From assembly GCA_021819435.1 (NCBI GenBank), contig JAKARB010000002.1:186001-250000 (forward strand): a stretch of DNA of 64,000 nt, written 5' to 3'. Positions within the stretch are counted from its first letter, which is position 1. Every line of letters starts with the position of its first letter. Below, piece by piece: positions 1 through 6,274 of the stretch. The stretch is from Pseudomonadota bacterium. Lineage in GTDB: Bacteria; Pseudomonadota; Gammaproteobacteria; Burkholderiales; Burkholderiaceae_C. The notes below the pieces were generated by a model, which was given only the letters and a program-made list of their open reading frames with translations, had not been told where the DNA came from and did not search any database. A program made the position numbers and the translations under genes.

Positions 1-644
1 AGGCGCGCTTCGCACTGGCGGGCAAACTCGTCGGCCCAATCCTGGCGGTCTGCCTCGGTGGCGTCCTTGATGGCCGCATTCGCGGCGACCTTGACGCCTG
101 CCTCGTCGGTGGCCTCACGAATGGCGGCCTCGTGTGCGTCGATGACGGCATCGTCGAAGACCGGCTCGCTTGCGTTGCCTCGCTGCTTGCCCTTGCCCTT
201 GCCCTTGCCTTCGACATCGTGGGTCGTGAAGTCGGCGTCGTTGTCGGGCGTGGCTTCCGTGGGAATGCAGAAGGTCAAAAGGGCCATGTACTTGTAAGCG
301 GCCGACATGGCTTTGTTTGTCGACTTGTCGGCGCTGTCCATCGCTTCCCCGTAGGTTGTGACGGTGTGCTTCGAGCCGTCCTCTTTGGCGATGAGGTCGA
401 AGTCGACCTTCACAGTCGTATAGAAGAGGGCGCCGCCCTTCGATGTGCTGCGCTCGACTTGCGTGCGCTCAAGAACGCGGGGCACGCACAAGAGCCCGGC
501 CTCACACATGGCCGCGCTCAGGTTGTTGAGCACGTCGTCGATGCCTCGGAATTGATAGCCCTGCTGCTGGTTCTTGCGACCCTTGCCGATGCCTTCCTTC
601 GACATCGTGGTCATTACTTCGTGAATGGCTTGAAAGACTTTCAT
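1..644 (-). CDS. erf: ERF-family single-strand annealing protein (partial)
   Basis: Leftward reading frame open from an ATG at 644 to the window edge, so the C-terminus is missing (214 residues visible). Residues about 28-50 read YQFRGIDDVLNNLSAAM followed by a CEAGLLCVP stretch, the signature of the ERF superfamily; a later MDSADKSTNKAMSAAYKY stretch is also typical. ERF proteins anneal single strands during phage recombination and genome circularisation. A GKGKGKGKGK linker near residue 155 comes from a short tandem repeat at about 187-210. Two GCTACC-type elements lie just upstream. The neighbours are recombination nucleases, which fits an early recombination module. Family call strong; mechanism is by homology. 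Confidence 0.85.
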   Translation of the reverse strand, partial: MKVFQAIHEVMTTMSKEGIGKGRKNQQQGYQFRGIDDVLNNLSAAMCEAGLLCVPRVLERTQVERSTSKGGALFYTTVKVDFDLIAKEDGSKHTVTTYGEAMDSADKSTNKAMSAAYKYMALLTFCIPTEATPDNDADFTTHDVEGKGKGKGKQRGNASEPVFDDAVIDAHEAAIREATDEAGVKVAANAAIKDATEADRQDWADEFARQCEAR

Positions 645-668
645 ATCGTCCTCGTTAGGGTGTTGAAT

Positions 669-685
669 GCTACCGATTTGGTCGC
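669..685. promoter_or_regulatory. GCTACC-type operator-like site upstream of erf
   Basis: GCTACC-GATTT-GGTCGC, a palindrome with one arm mismatch and an A/T-rich centre, 24 bases upstream of the erf start. It belongs to the dispersed 17-bp family described in the findings. Confidence 0.55.
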
Positions 686-693
686 ACAAAGTC

Positions 694-710
694 AAGCGCG
701 AAAAGGTAGC
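694..710 (-). promoter_or_regulatory. GCTACC-type half site upstream of erf
   Basis: Reading toward erf (minus strand) this is GCTACC-TTTTC-GCGCTT. Only the GCTACC half is conserved. It lies in tandem with the 669-685 site in the 69-base gap between erf and the DUF1064 gene. Confidence 0.5.
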
Positions 711-713
711 GGA

Positions 714-1166
714 TTACGTCTCAAGGATGTCGACGCCGTGAACCGACTTCATCAAGTGCCGCTTGATGCGATACACGTCGGTTCGGTGGCCCTTGCAGTC
801 CTCGACGACCTCACGGCCGAGTCGCTTGTCGAAATAAACGAAGTCGGCGAAGTAGCGAAGCGCGGGCTTAGTCTTCCCGTCGAGCTTGACGGCCGGGGCC
901 AGTTCGAAACGAACTTCGCGACGCAAGTTTTCGACTAGGCCAGCGTGAGCGAGAAGCATCAAGGCTTGATGCCGGTTTGCCTCGCGCTTGCTTCGGTACT
1001 TTTGGCCGCCCACTTCGCAAGCCTTGTTGCCGAACTTGCTCGGCTTCTTTGCGAGCACGAGCGAGGCGGCGGTCTTCGGCTTCCTGGCGCCATTGCTCAA
1101 CGTCTTCGAGCGTGATGCCGAGCGCGTGGCGGGTGCGCTCGACGAGTTCTTCTTCGGTGATGCCAT
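714..1166 (-). CDS. DUF1064 phage nuclease-like protein
   Basis: 150 residues. The second half has the DUF1064 pattern: SKFGNKACEVGG, YRSKREANRHQALML, then RYFADFVYF and EVVEDCKGHRTDVYRIK, ending in HGVDILET. The D and E-x-K residues fit a PD-(D/E)XK-type nuclease core, and the family is common in phage recombination modules. The first 36 residues are low complexity and overlap the upstream Ref-like gene in another frame; a GTG at 1058 just before the conserved part is a credible alternative start. It precedes erf in the same operon. Confidence 0.75.
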   Translation of the reverse strand: MASPKKNSSSAPATRSASRSKTLSNGARKPKTAASLVLAKKPSKFGNKACEVGGQKYRSKREANRHQALMLLAHAGLVENLRREVRFELAPAVKLDGKTKPALRYFADFVYFDKRLGREVVEDCKGHRTDVYRIKRHLMKSVHGVDILET

Positions 1167-1377
1167 AGGTTCGAATGAATGCCTTAGTCCCTAGTCCATG
1201 AATGCCGCTGTCGCCCCGGTGATGCTCGACACATAGGGGCATCGTGTCGAAGTCGCAGGCGCGGCGGCCGAGGCCGGTGCCCGTTCGCTTGTGGTGAACC
1301 TCGACGGGGAAGGCCCCGCACCCTGGCACCATGCAGCGAAGGCGGGCAACTTGCCCCATGTACGCGGCGCCGTTCAA
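868..1377 (-). CDS. Ref-family recombination-associated HNH nuclease
   Basis: Residues near the N-terminus read MGQVARLRCMVPGC, followed by VEVHHKRTGTGLGRRACDFDTMPLC and HHRGDSGIHGLGTKAF, the Cys/His pattern of the Ref (recombination enhancement function) nuclease family known from phage P1. I start it at a TTG (1377) that overlaps the stop of the upstream gene; an ATG at 1359 is the alternative, and a longer ATG at 1449 would overlap more. The frame runs on past the nuclease domain into a basic low-complexity tail that overlaps the DUF1064 gene by up to 299 bases, so the real C-terminal boundary is uncertain. Confidence 0.7.
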   Translation of the reverse strand: MNGAAYMGQVARLRCMVPGCGAFPVEVHHKRTGTGLGRRACDFDTMPLCVEHHRGDSGIHGLGTKAFIRTYGITEEELVERTRHALGITLEDVEQWRQEAEDRRLARARKEAEQVRQQGLRSGRPKVPKQARGKPASSLDASRSRWPSRKLASRSSFRTGPGRQARRED

Positions 1378-1784
1378 CTGAAGGCCCGCATCTTCTCGGC
1401 GACCTCTTCGGCGTACTTGCGCAGCGCCTTCGCGTTGCCCTTGCGCCAAATCGACTTAGGCGCGGCATGGCAACCGGCCGACTTCTGCGGCCCGTAGCCG
1501 ATGCGGCGAATCACGCCCTTGTCGGCGAGAACCTGGGTCACGGCGCCCCATGCGCGGCAATCGGGCGGCTCGGGCAAGCCTGCGGCCGTCGCGGCTTGTC
1601 GGATGTCTTCGGTCATGAACGAGTGCTCGCACGTCGCCAGGAAGTCGACGAAGAACGAGAGGGCTCGCGTGTGCCATCCACGATGGGCGCGGCTTGCTCT
1701 CTCTGCTGCGGCGTTCGCGCCATCGCGGGCGGCCGTGCGCTCGACGTTCAGGTCATGCCCGAACAAGGGTGCTTGAAGTTCCAT
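1374..1784 (-). CDS. Hypothetical phage protein, early region
   Basis: 136 residues. The second half (HSFMTEDIRQAATAAG, then CRAWGAVTQVLADKGVIRRIGYGP) looks like a small winged-helix domain of a type seen in phage replication regions, but I cannot name a function. The C-terminus is rich in Lys, Arg and Glu. It lies between the P-like loader (5 bases upstream) and the Ref-like nuclease (stop overlaps its start), so it is co-transcribed with replication and recombination genes. Confidence 0.6.
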   Translation of the reverse strand: MELQAPLFGHDLNVERTAARDGANAAAERASRAHRGWHTRALSFFVDFLATCEHSFMTEDIRQAATAAGLPEPPDCRAWGAVTQVLADKGVIRRIGYGPQKSAGCHAAPKSIWRKGNAKALRKYAEEVAEKMRAFS

Positions 1785-1788
1785 GTCA

Positions 1789-2469
1789 TCAATCCTTCGG
1801 GGTTACGTTCGTGCGTTTGAAGAGGCCCGCAAGCTGCTCACGAACACGCGCAGGCATGGGCACGGGGGTCGGGTTGTATGGAAGTTCGAGGGGGCGCTCG
1901 GGCACGTCGTCGAGCAAGCCTTCGCGGTCGGCCGCGAGCTTCTCTTCGTAGATGCGCGCCCATCGCTTTTGCTGCGCCTTGTATGGAAGAACCACGAGGT
2001 CGCCGCCCATTGCTGCGGCCGCCCAAAAGAGCGCGCGGCTCGGCCACTTGTCGGCCCGTCGGTCGCGTCGGCGCATCTGCTCGACTGCGACCTCGAAGTC
2101 GGCCTCGAAGTCAACGGGAGGGCGACACAAGGCCAGGAACTCGGGGAGCATCGGGGGCCACTTCTGGCGGCCGGTGACGCAAGCGCGAACCCCGCGAGTC
2201 ACCTCGCCGCGAGAGAGCCCCTCGGCTTCGATGCCTGCTTGCCATGTGGCCTTGATGACATCGAGCGGCACGCCTCGATAAGCGTCGGCGAACTTGGTGC
2301 CATAGGTCGCGAGCATCGTTTGAACAACGCCGTCGATGCCGTCGTCGACGATGGCCTTAAACGTCGACGATGTCGGGCTCGGGGCCGCCTTGACGACGGC
2401 GCCCGAAGGCTTGGCTCGTGAAGTCGTCGGCGTGGTCGAATCGTCCGGGTCGTGTTGGTCGTGTGCCAT
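1789..2469 (-). CDS. Replication protein P-like helicase loader
   Basis: 226 residues. Central GEVTRGVRACVTGRQKWPPMLPEFLALCR carries the WPPxLPEFLxLC signature of lambda P-type proteins, which load the host replicative helicase at the phage origin. About 30 N-terminal residues are Thr/Pro/Asp-rich and overlap the 3' end of the O-like gene by 113 bases, so the true start may be downstream. The pairing with an upstream winged-helix protein mirrors the lambda O-P pair. Family call by motif; helicase partner not shown. Confidence 0.75.
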   Translation of the reverse strand: MAHDQHDPDDSTTPTTSRAKPSGAVVKAAPSPTSSTFKAIVDDGIDGVVQTMLATYGTKFADAYRGVPLDVIKATWQAGIEAEGLSRGEVTRGVRACVTGRQKWPPMLPEFLALCRPPVDFEADFEVAVEQMRRRDRRADKWPSRALFWAAAAMGGDLVVLPYKAQQKRWARIYEEKLAADREGLLDDVPERPLELPYNPTPVPMPARVREQLAGLFKRTNVTPKD

Positions 2470-3238
2470 AGGTCGGTGAGGGCCTGAAGGTTTGCGGGGT
2501 GTTGAGTCGTGGCGCCTTGTCCTGCGCTCGGCTCATCCAGTTCGTGAGGAACCGCGTGTAATTGCTCTTTCGGTTGGCGGGGTTCGCCACGAGCCACAAG
2601 GCGGCGCGGCGGGCTTCTGCGTCCACGTCGATAGCCGGGAAGGCTTCGCGAAAGCGACCGAAAAGGTCGCCGATAGGGCCGAGAAAAGTGCCCTTCTCGA
2701 AGTCGAACTCGACGGGGTCGGCTTTTGTCTTCCTGGCGGCTCGCTTCGCTTTCGGTGGCGGCGCCTCTTCTCCTTCTTCTTTACTTACAGGTTCAATGAC
2801 AGGTTCGTCGGCAAATTTCGCCGGGGGGGTAGGCAAATTTCGCCGGGGGGCGGGGAGGTTTTCGCCAGGGGGCGGGGCGGCGAGATTTGCCGGGGGATGC
2901 TCGAAGCCCGAGGCCCTTGCCAGTTCGTCGAGGTCGACGGCCGTCGGCTTGCGCTTCAGTTCGCCGGGGCGCTCAAGGTTCAGCCGGAAGAGGTCGCTCA
3001 ACTGCTGGCCGTTCTTGCCTGCGCGCCCCCTGCGGCTCAGGAAGCCGTCGGCCTCAAGGCCCGCGAGGTGCTCGCGAACGGTGCGGGGGCTTTGCTCGGT
3101 GTAGGTCGAGAGGTTCGCTTGAGAAGGCCAGCAAACGCCCACCTCGTCGGCGAATTGAGCGAGGGCCATCAAGACGGCCTTACGCCCTGGCGAGCCGGTG
3201 GCCTGCTCCCAAGCCCATGCGATAGCCTGGAAGCTCAC
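2357..3238 (-). CDS. O-like replication initiator with winged helix
   Basis: 293 residues from a GTG at 3238 that overlaps the TGA of the upstream gene by four bases (GTGA); longer in-frame starts give only Arg/Pro-rich sequence. Residues 1-90 (WAWEQATGSPGRKAVLMAL, VCWPSQANLSTYTEQSPRT, REHLAGLEADGFLSRRG) form the helix-turn-helix domain found in phage replication proteins. A Pro-rich linker follows, then a C-terminal domain (FGRFREAFPAIDVDAEARRAAL, NWMSRAQDKAP). Probably binds the phage origin and recruits the P-like loader encoded next. Confidence 0.75.
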   Translation of the reverse strand: MSFQAIAWAWEQATGSPGRKAVLMALAQFADEVGVCWPSQANLSTYTEQSPRTVREHLAGLEADGFLSRRGRAGKNGQQLSDLFRLNLERPGELKRKPTAVDLDELARASGFEHPPANLAAPPPGENLPAPRRNLPTPPAKFADEPVIEPVSKEEGEEAPPPKAKRAARKTKADPVEFDFEKGTFLGPIGDLFGRFREAFPAIDVDAEARRAALWLVANPANRKSNYTRFLTNWMSRAQDKAPRLNTPQTFRPSPTYGTRPTRPGRFDHADDFTSQAFGRRRQGGPEPDIVDV

Positions 3239-3549
3239 GAGCGGCCCCCAATCGGGGCGGCCCCGGTCTTGCGCAACTGTTCGCGGGGGATGAGCAAGCC
3301 GTCGAGGCTCAGGCGCCCGCCCGATGCTTCCACGAGGGCGCGGGCGAGGTCGACGCCCGGCCGCTTGCGTCGGTCTTTGATGTGAAGCCAGTAACCGAAC
3401 GTCGTGCCCGCGCGCTCGCACATGGCGAGAATCTCTTCGCGGGGGGTCTTCTCGTGGAACTCATGCGGCGAGAGGGTCTTCGCCTTCGGCTTGCTTGCGG
3501 GCTTGAGAGGTTCTCCCGATACCGCTTTTTTCTTTCGTGAATCTTTCAT
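3235..3549 (-). CDS. Cro/YdaS-like helix-turn-helix regulator
   Basis: 104 residues. After a basic N-terminus, residues 34-95 (REEILAMCERAGTTFGYWLHIKD then GVDLARALVEASGGRLSLDGLL) match the small Cro/YdaS-like DNA-binding fold. It is the first gene of the leftward early operon, divergent from the repressor-like gene at 3691, the position of a Cro or antirepressor gene. A good ribosome site (AAGGAGAG) precedes the ATG. The perfect operator-like palindrome at 3610-3626 sits in its leader. Confidence 0.7.
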   Translation of the reverse strand: MKDSRKKKAVSGEPLKPASKPKAKTLSPHEFHEKTPREEILAMCERAGTTFGYWLHIKDRRKRPGVDLARALVEASGGRLSLDGLLIPREQLRKTGAAPIGGRS

Positions 3550-3609
3550 GTCTGTCTCTCCTTCGCTTGGGGGCGTTCAAAAGGGGGATTTGTTGAAAAG
3601 GGTCGCAAT

Positions 3610-3626
3610 GCTACCTTATTGGTAGC
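3610..3626. promoter_or_regulatory. Perfect GCTACC/GGTAGC palindrome in the immunity region
   Basis: GCTACC-TTATT-GGTAGC, both arms exact. It lies between the divergent Cro-like (3549) and repressor-like (3691) genes, where a lambdoid operator would be. It is the best reference copy of the dispersed element. Confidence 0.7.
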
Positions 3627-3654
3627 CCATGCGAACACGCGCTCGGCTAGACTT

Positions 3655-3671
3655 GCTACCAATTTGGAACA
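3655..3671 (+). promoter_or_regulatory. Second operator-like site before the repressor-like gene
   Basis: GCTACC-AATTT-GGAACA: first arm exact, second arm degenerate. It ends 19 bases before the rightward ATG at 3691. With 3610-3626 it makes a two-site arrangement like paired left and right operators. Confidence 0.55.
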
Positions 3672-3690
3672 CTAGGGATAGGGGTTAAAA

Positions 3691-4056
3691 ATGACTGCTT
3701 CTGAGATTCGACTGAAGAACTTCCTCGCACTGTTCGCGGCCTTCAAGATGAAGAACGCACACCTCCCCGATAAGGGCATGCTCAAGATGTGGGCGCTTCA
3801 TGTCGGCGGCGACGAGCGTCACTTCTCCCACATAAAGAACGGCCGCAAGGGCATCGGTCACGCCCTGGCCCGCCAGATCGAAGAGGCCGAAGGCTTGCCC
3901 GAAGGATGGCTCGACCGCGAACACGGTGACCTCGAACCCCGCGACCTTCATGAGCGGGCGTTCATCGAGACGGCTCTCGCGCTTTACCGCACGAGCCCCG
4001 CCGATGCTCAATCGAAGATGACCGAGCTTCTGAAGACGCGCCTCGCTGGTCGTTGA
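3691..4056 (+). CDS. Phage repressor-like DNA-binding protein
   Basis: 121 residues. The region FAAFKMKNAHLPDKGMLKMWALHVGGDERHFSHIKNGRKGIGHALARQIEEAEGLPEGWLDRE has helix-turn-helix character, and the phrase ARQIEEAEGLPEGWLD closely resembles the DNA-binding part of phage CI-type repressors. There is no C-terminal S24 (LexA-like) self-cleavage domain, so it is about half the usual repressor length. It is the only rightward gene in the control region and diverges from the Cro-like gene. Likely the immunity repressor or a partner; the DNA target is inferred. Confidence 0.65.
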   Translation: MTASEIRLKNFLALFAAFKMKNAHLPDKGMLKMWALHVGGDERHFSHIKNGRKGIGHALARQIEEAEGLPEGWLDREHGDLEPRDLHERAFIETALALYRTSPADAQSKMTELLKTRLAGR

Positions 4057-4201
4057 TCCCGCGAACACGGGGGTTTGTGTCCTCATTTATGACCGCCTAG
4101 ATAAGTGCCTTCACACTTCTTTCACATTTATCAAACTTCCGGTTACAGTTCCCGCCTCGCGCCACTTCGGGGCGTTGCAGTACCAAGGAAGGAAAGAGGA
4201 A

Positions 4202-4345
4202 ATGAACGAGAAGGCTTTCGTCGAACTGTTGAAGCAAGTTCAGCCGGAAGAGCGGGGGGAGGTCTTGAAGGCCCTCGCCGATCTCTCGGGCGACAAGAAG
4301 ACTACCGAAAAGGTAGCCCACGAAGGCGCGCGCATTGGTAGCTAA
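4202..4345 (+). CDS. Small hypothetical protein (47 aa)
   Basis: ATG preceded by a strong AAGGAAGGAAAGAGG ribosome site. The product begins MNEKAFVELLKQVQPEERGE and is mostly predicted helix (VLKALADLSGDKK). Its 3' end contains a GCTACC-type site and its last codons contain another GGTAGC. Third rightward reading frame after the repressor-like gene; function unknown. The ribosome site is the main reason for believing it. Confidence 0.6.
   Translation: MNEKAFVELLKQVQPEERGEVLKALADLSGDKKTTEKVAHEGARIGS
4301..4317. promoter_or_regulatory. Operator-like palindrome near the 3' end of the 47-aa gene
   Basis: ACTACC-GAAAA-GGTAGC, one arm-base mismatch. It is inside the small rightward gene and about 30 bases from the end of the converging leftward operon. 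A GGTAGC half also occurs at 4337-4342. Confidence 0.5.
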
Positions 4346-4504
4346 CTAGCCCAAAAGCGCGCACACTGCACGGGCGGCGAGAACGACGCCCGAACCCACA
4401 AGCCCGCCCACGGTAACGGCCGCGAGAAACACGCACACGGCCGACACCGGGCGGGCTTTTTTGTGGGCGACGATGACGCCAGGGGCGAACGGATAGCGGC
4501 TCAT
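4346..4504 (-). CDS. Small single-pass membrane protein (52 aa)
   Basis: ATG at 4504 overlaps the TGA of the upstream gene (ATGA). The sequence is MSRYPFAPGVIVAHKK, then one hydrophobic segment at residues about 19-50 (AVCVFLAAVTVGGLVGSG). Last gene of a leftward chain of five translationally coupled small genes. No family recognised; probably an inner-membrane accessory phage protein. Confidence 0.6.
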   Translation of the reverse strand: MSRYPFAPGVIVAHKKARPVSAVCVFLAAVTVGGLVGSGVVLAARAVCALLG

Positions 4505-4857
4505 GCTGGCACCTCTTCTGCTTGGGTTGCGGGAGCGGGCAGGGCGAGCAAGTTCGCGAGCTTCGTGTCGATGGCGTCGAGCTTGCCTTCGTACTCCGAC
4601 ACGATGCGGGCGCGCTCGGTGCGAAGTGCGGCCTCTTGTTCGCCGATGGGGTCGAAGTCCTCGGGGATGGTGAAGAGGGTCTTCAAGGGGCCGACGTACA
4701 CGAGGCCGGGAATCAAGGCGGCGCAATTGTCGCCAGGGAAGACCGAGAGGCGCGGCTTCGCTTGAAACTTGCCGTCGACGAAGCCGGGGGCCTCGTCGAT
4801 GTAGACGTGTGCGGCGACGGTGTGCGTCGAGCCAGGGGTGAAGGGCTTCGTGTTCAT
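4501..4857 (-). CDS. Hypothetical phage protein (118 aa)
   Basis: Starts at ATG 4857, which overlaps the stop of the 46-residue gene upstream (ATGA). The first half (YIDEAPGFVDGKFQAKPRLSVF, then LIPGLVYVGPLKTLFTIP) looks like beta strands; the second half is a charged helix (EQEAALRTERARIVSEYEGKLDAIDTK, cut here) able to form a coiled coil. Function unknown; part of the coupled leftward operon. Confidence 0.6.
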   Translation of the reverse strand: MNTKPFTPGSTHTVAAHVYIDEAPGFVDGKFQAKPRLSVFPGDNCAALIPGLVYVGPLKTLFTIPEDFDPIGEQEAALRTERARIVSEYEGKLDAIDTKLANLLALPAPATQAEEVPA

Positions 4858-4994
4858 GCTGCGAGCTTTCGGGCTGTTGCGTGGGTGGCTTGGGTCATGG
4901 TGAGCACGAGGTCGAGGGCGGCCCATGTGCTCGGGGCTTGGATCACGGCGCGAGAGGCGCCTCGGTCGGTGGTGTACTTGACGAGCACGGTCAC
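4854..4994 (-). CDS. Small hypothetical protein (46 aa, GTG start)
   Basis: GTG at 4994 overlaps the preceding gene's TGA (GTGA), and its own TGA overlaps the next ATG (ATGA). The product runs VTVLVKYTTDRGASRAVI, then helix-forming sequence to KLAA. Identified by the double coupling rather than by similarity. No function assigned. Confidence 0.5.
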   Translation of the reverse strand: MTVLVKYTTDRGASRAVIQAPSTWAALDLVLTMTQATHATARKLAA

Positions 4995-5293
4995 GGCTTG
5001 AGCCCCTTCGTCGTCATGTCGCCGCGCTCGGTGGCCTTGAGGTCTTCACGCAAGCAAGCCAGGGCGGCGGCCTCTGCGTTCTCGCGATACTTCTGCATGA
5101 TGATGGTCGTGAGGTGGCGCTCGGCGTAAGCCTTCAGGGGCTTGATTGCCACATTGAACGGGTGGTCGGCGTAGAGGTTGGAGTCGCCGAAGCCAAGCTC
5201 TCGGGCGACGCGCGAGACGATGGCGTTCGCGCCACGGTAAGCGGCGGCCTTCGCCACGTCTTGCGCTCTCTGTTCGATTACCTTGAGGTTCAT
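4991..5293 (-). CDS. Hypothetical helical phage protein (100 aa)
   Basis: ATG at 5293 overlaps the TGA of the upstream gene (ATGA). Mainly helical: MNLKVIEQRAQDVAKAAAYR, a central GFGDSNLYADHPFNVAIK, then a charged C-terminal helix. No known domain recognised. Its coupling on both sides supports it as real and co-expressed. Confidence 0.6.
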   Translation of the reverse strand: MNLKVIEQRAQDVAKAAAYRGANAIVSRVARELGFGDSNLYADHPFNVAIKPLKAYAERHLTTIIMQKYRENAEAAALACLREDLKATERGDMTTKGLKP

Positions 5294-5568
5294 GCTTGCT
5301 TGTCCTTCTGCTGCTGGTGGTACTTGTCCGACTCGGCGAGAAGAGCCTCGTCGCACTGCTGCGCCAGGGTGCCCCCTGGCTTGATTGGCACGTCGATAAA
5401 GCCCGAGGGGGCTTCAGGCGTGCCGGTGAATGTGCCGACCTCGTCGGGCGGCGGGTGCATGTGCCGGGTGCTTGGGATTCGGTAAGCCCTGGTGAGCACT
5501 CGGCGCCGCTCGTGGTCGACGAGTCCGACGAACGTCGTCGGGCCGGTCTTGCTGGTGTGAATAATCAT
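5290..5568 (-). CDS. Hypothetical phage protein (92 aa), operon lead gene
   Basis: First gene of the coupled leftward set 4346-5568. Begins MIIHTSKTGPTTFVGLVDHE, has a Pro-rich middle (HMHPPPDEVGTFTG) and a Gln/Lys-rich end. The ATG has no Shine-Dalgarno sequence; the GCTACC-type element ends only two bases before it. Function unknown. Confidence 0.6.
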   Translation of the reverse strand: MIIHTSKTGPTTFVGLVDHERRRVLTRAYRIPSTRHMHPPPDEVGTFTGTPEAPSGFIDVPIKPGGTLAQQCDEALLAESDKYHQQQKDKQA

Positions 5569-5569
5569 C

Positions 5570-5586
5570 GCTGTCGTTTTGGTAGC
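5570..5586 (-). promoter_or_regulatory. GCTACC-type element abutting a start codon
   Basis: On the coding (minus) strand GCTACC-AAAAC-GACAGC, two bases before the ATG at 5568, so it occupies the place of a ribosome site. A 16-base stretch around it is shared with the 33298-33314 copy, and the hairpin at 5591-5611 lies directly behind it. Confidence 0.55.
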
Positions 5587-5590
5587 CGAT

Positions 5591-5611
5591 AGGGGCGAGC
5601 GAATCGCCCCT
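5591..5611 (-). terminator. Hairpin between leftward genes
   Basis: AGGGGCGA / TCGCCCCT, a perfect 8-bp stem with a 5-base loop, six bases past the stop of the 72-residue gene. There is no clear T-run, so it may be a Rho-assisted terminator or processing hairpin. Nearly identical to the hairpin at 22633-22651. Confidence 0.55.
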
Positions 5612-5616
5612 CGCGC

Positions 5617-5835
5617 TCAGGCGTCGAACTCGTCGACGATTGCCAGGGCGACTACCGTGCCCTCGCTGTTGCGAACTGCGGCCTCGTGCTCGCGGCCGTT
5701 CGAGAAGATGCCGAAGCTCACGGTGTAGTCGCCGACCTTGCGAGTCTCGCTCTCTGGATTGGCGCGGCAGGCGTCGAAGATGGCCTCGGTCGCTGCGCCT
5801 TCGGTGATGTCGGTCGTGTGCTCAAGGTTGCGCAT
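5617..5835 (-). CDS. Small hypothetical phage protein (72 aa), paralogue pair member
   Basis: Sequence runs MRNLEHTTDITEGAATEAIF, then YTVSFGIFSNGREHEAAV and TVVALAIVDEFDA. The last 40 residues resemble the leftward gene at 33323-33544 (FGLFSVSFDETESGEHVATL, then VAAVAVVDAFDF), so the prophage carries two diverged copies at opposite ends. Function unknown. A perfect GCTACC palindrome lies 37 bases upstream. Confidence 0.6.
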   Translation of the reverse strand: MRNLEHTTDITEGAATEAIFDACRANPESETRKVGDYTVSFGIFSNGREHEAAVRNSEGTVVALAIVDEFDA

Positions 5836-5872
5836 GATGCTCGTGTCGGTGTGTTGCTGAAGTCCTCATTAT

Positions 5873-5889
5873 GCTACCTAAAAGGTAGC
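5873..5889. promoter_or_regulatory. Perfect operator-like palindrome
   Basis: GCTACC-TAAAA-GGTAGC with exact arms, in the gap between two leftward genes and 37 bases upstream of the ATG at 5835. Same spacing as the site before the 7120 start (38 bases). Confidence 0.65.
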
Positions 5890-5914
5890 GGACGCAAGAG
5901 GCGTTGCGCCGTTG

Positions 5915-6232
5915 TCACGCCTCGGCGTTCTTCTTCGTCGCGGCCTTCACTGCGGCCTCGGCCGTCTTGAACGCGCCGCACGAAGAGAAGCCGACGCCCT
6001 TGTTCGGCTTGTAAGCGAGCGTCCACGGCTTCGCGCGCTCTTTGTAGCCCCACCGGCCGACCGTGACGCCCGCCTCGTGATAGACGAAGAACCGGCCGCG
6101 AGCCACTTCGGCCGAGCCATGCACGCGAACCGTGCCCTCTGGCGTGGCGATGTGAGCCGGGGCGCACACGGCGACGGGCTCGACGGCGGTCGCTGGCTCG
6201 GTGTGTTCGTCTTCAATGTGTCGGGTGTCCAT
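5915..6232 (-). CDS. Hypothetical phage protein (105 aa)
   Basis: Acidic Thr/Ala-rich first 30 residues, then a beta-rich part (TVRVHGSAEVARGRFFVYHE, VGRWGYKERAKPWTLAY) and a Lys/Ala-rich C-terminal helix. I do not recognise the family. Lies in the leftward operon read from 7120. Confidence 0.55.
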   Translation of the reverse strand: MDTRHIEDEHTEPATAVEPVAVCAPAHIATPEGTVRVHGSAEVARGRFFVYHEAGVTVGRWGYKERAKPWTLAYKPNKGVGFSSCGAFKTAEAAVKAATKKNAEA

Positions 6233-6274
6233 GTCTTTACCTCTCGTGTGGTGCGGGCCGAGGCCCGCGTTCTA

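Noticed and set aside
187-210. Short tandem repeat (GCCCTT units) in erf
   Set aside because: Encodes a Gly-Lys linker in frame; low-complexity coding, not a regulatory repeat or CRISPR.
132-938. Rightward 268-codon frame in the erf region
   Set aside because: The leftward strand encodes ERF and DUF1064 proteins with clear motifs; this frame crosses both and their gap.
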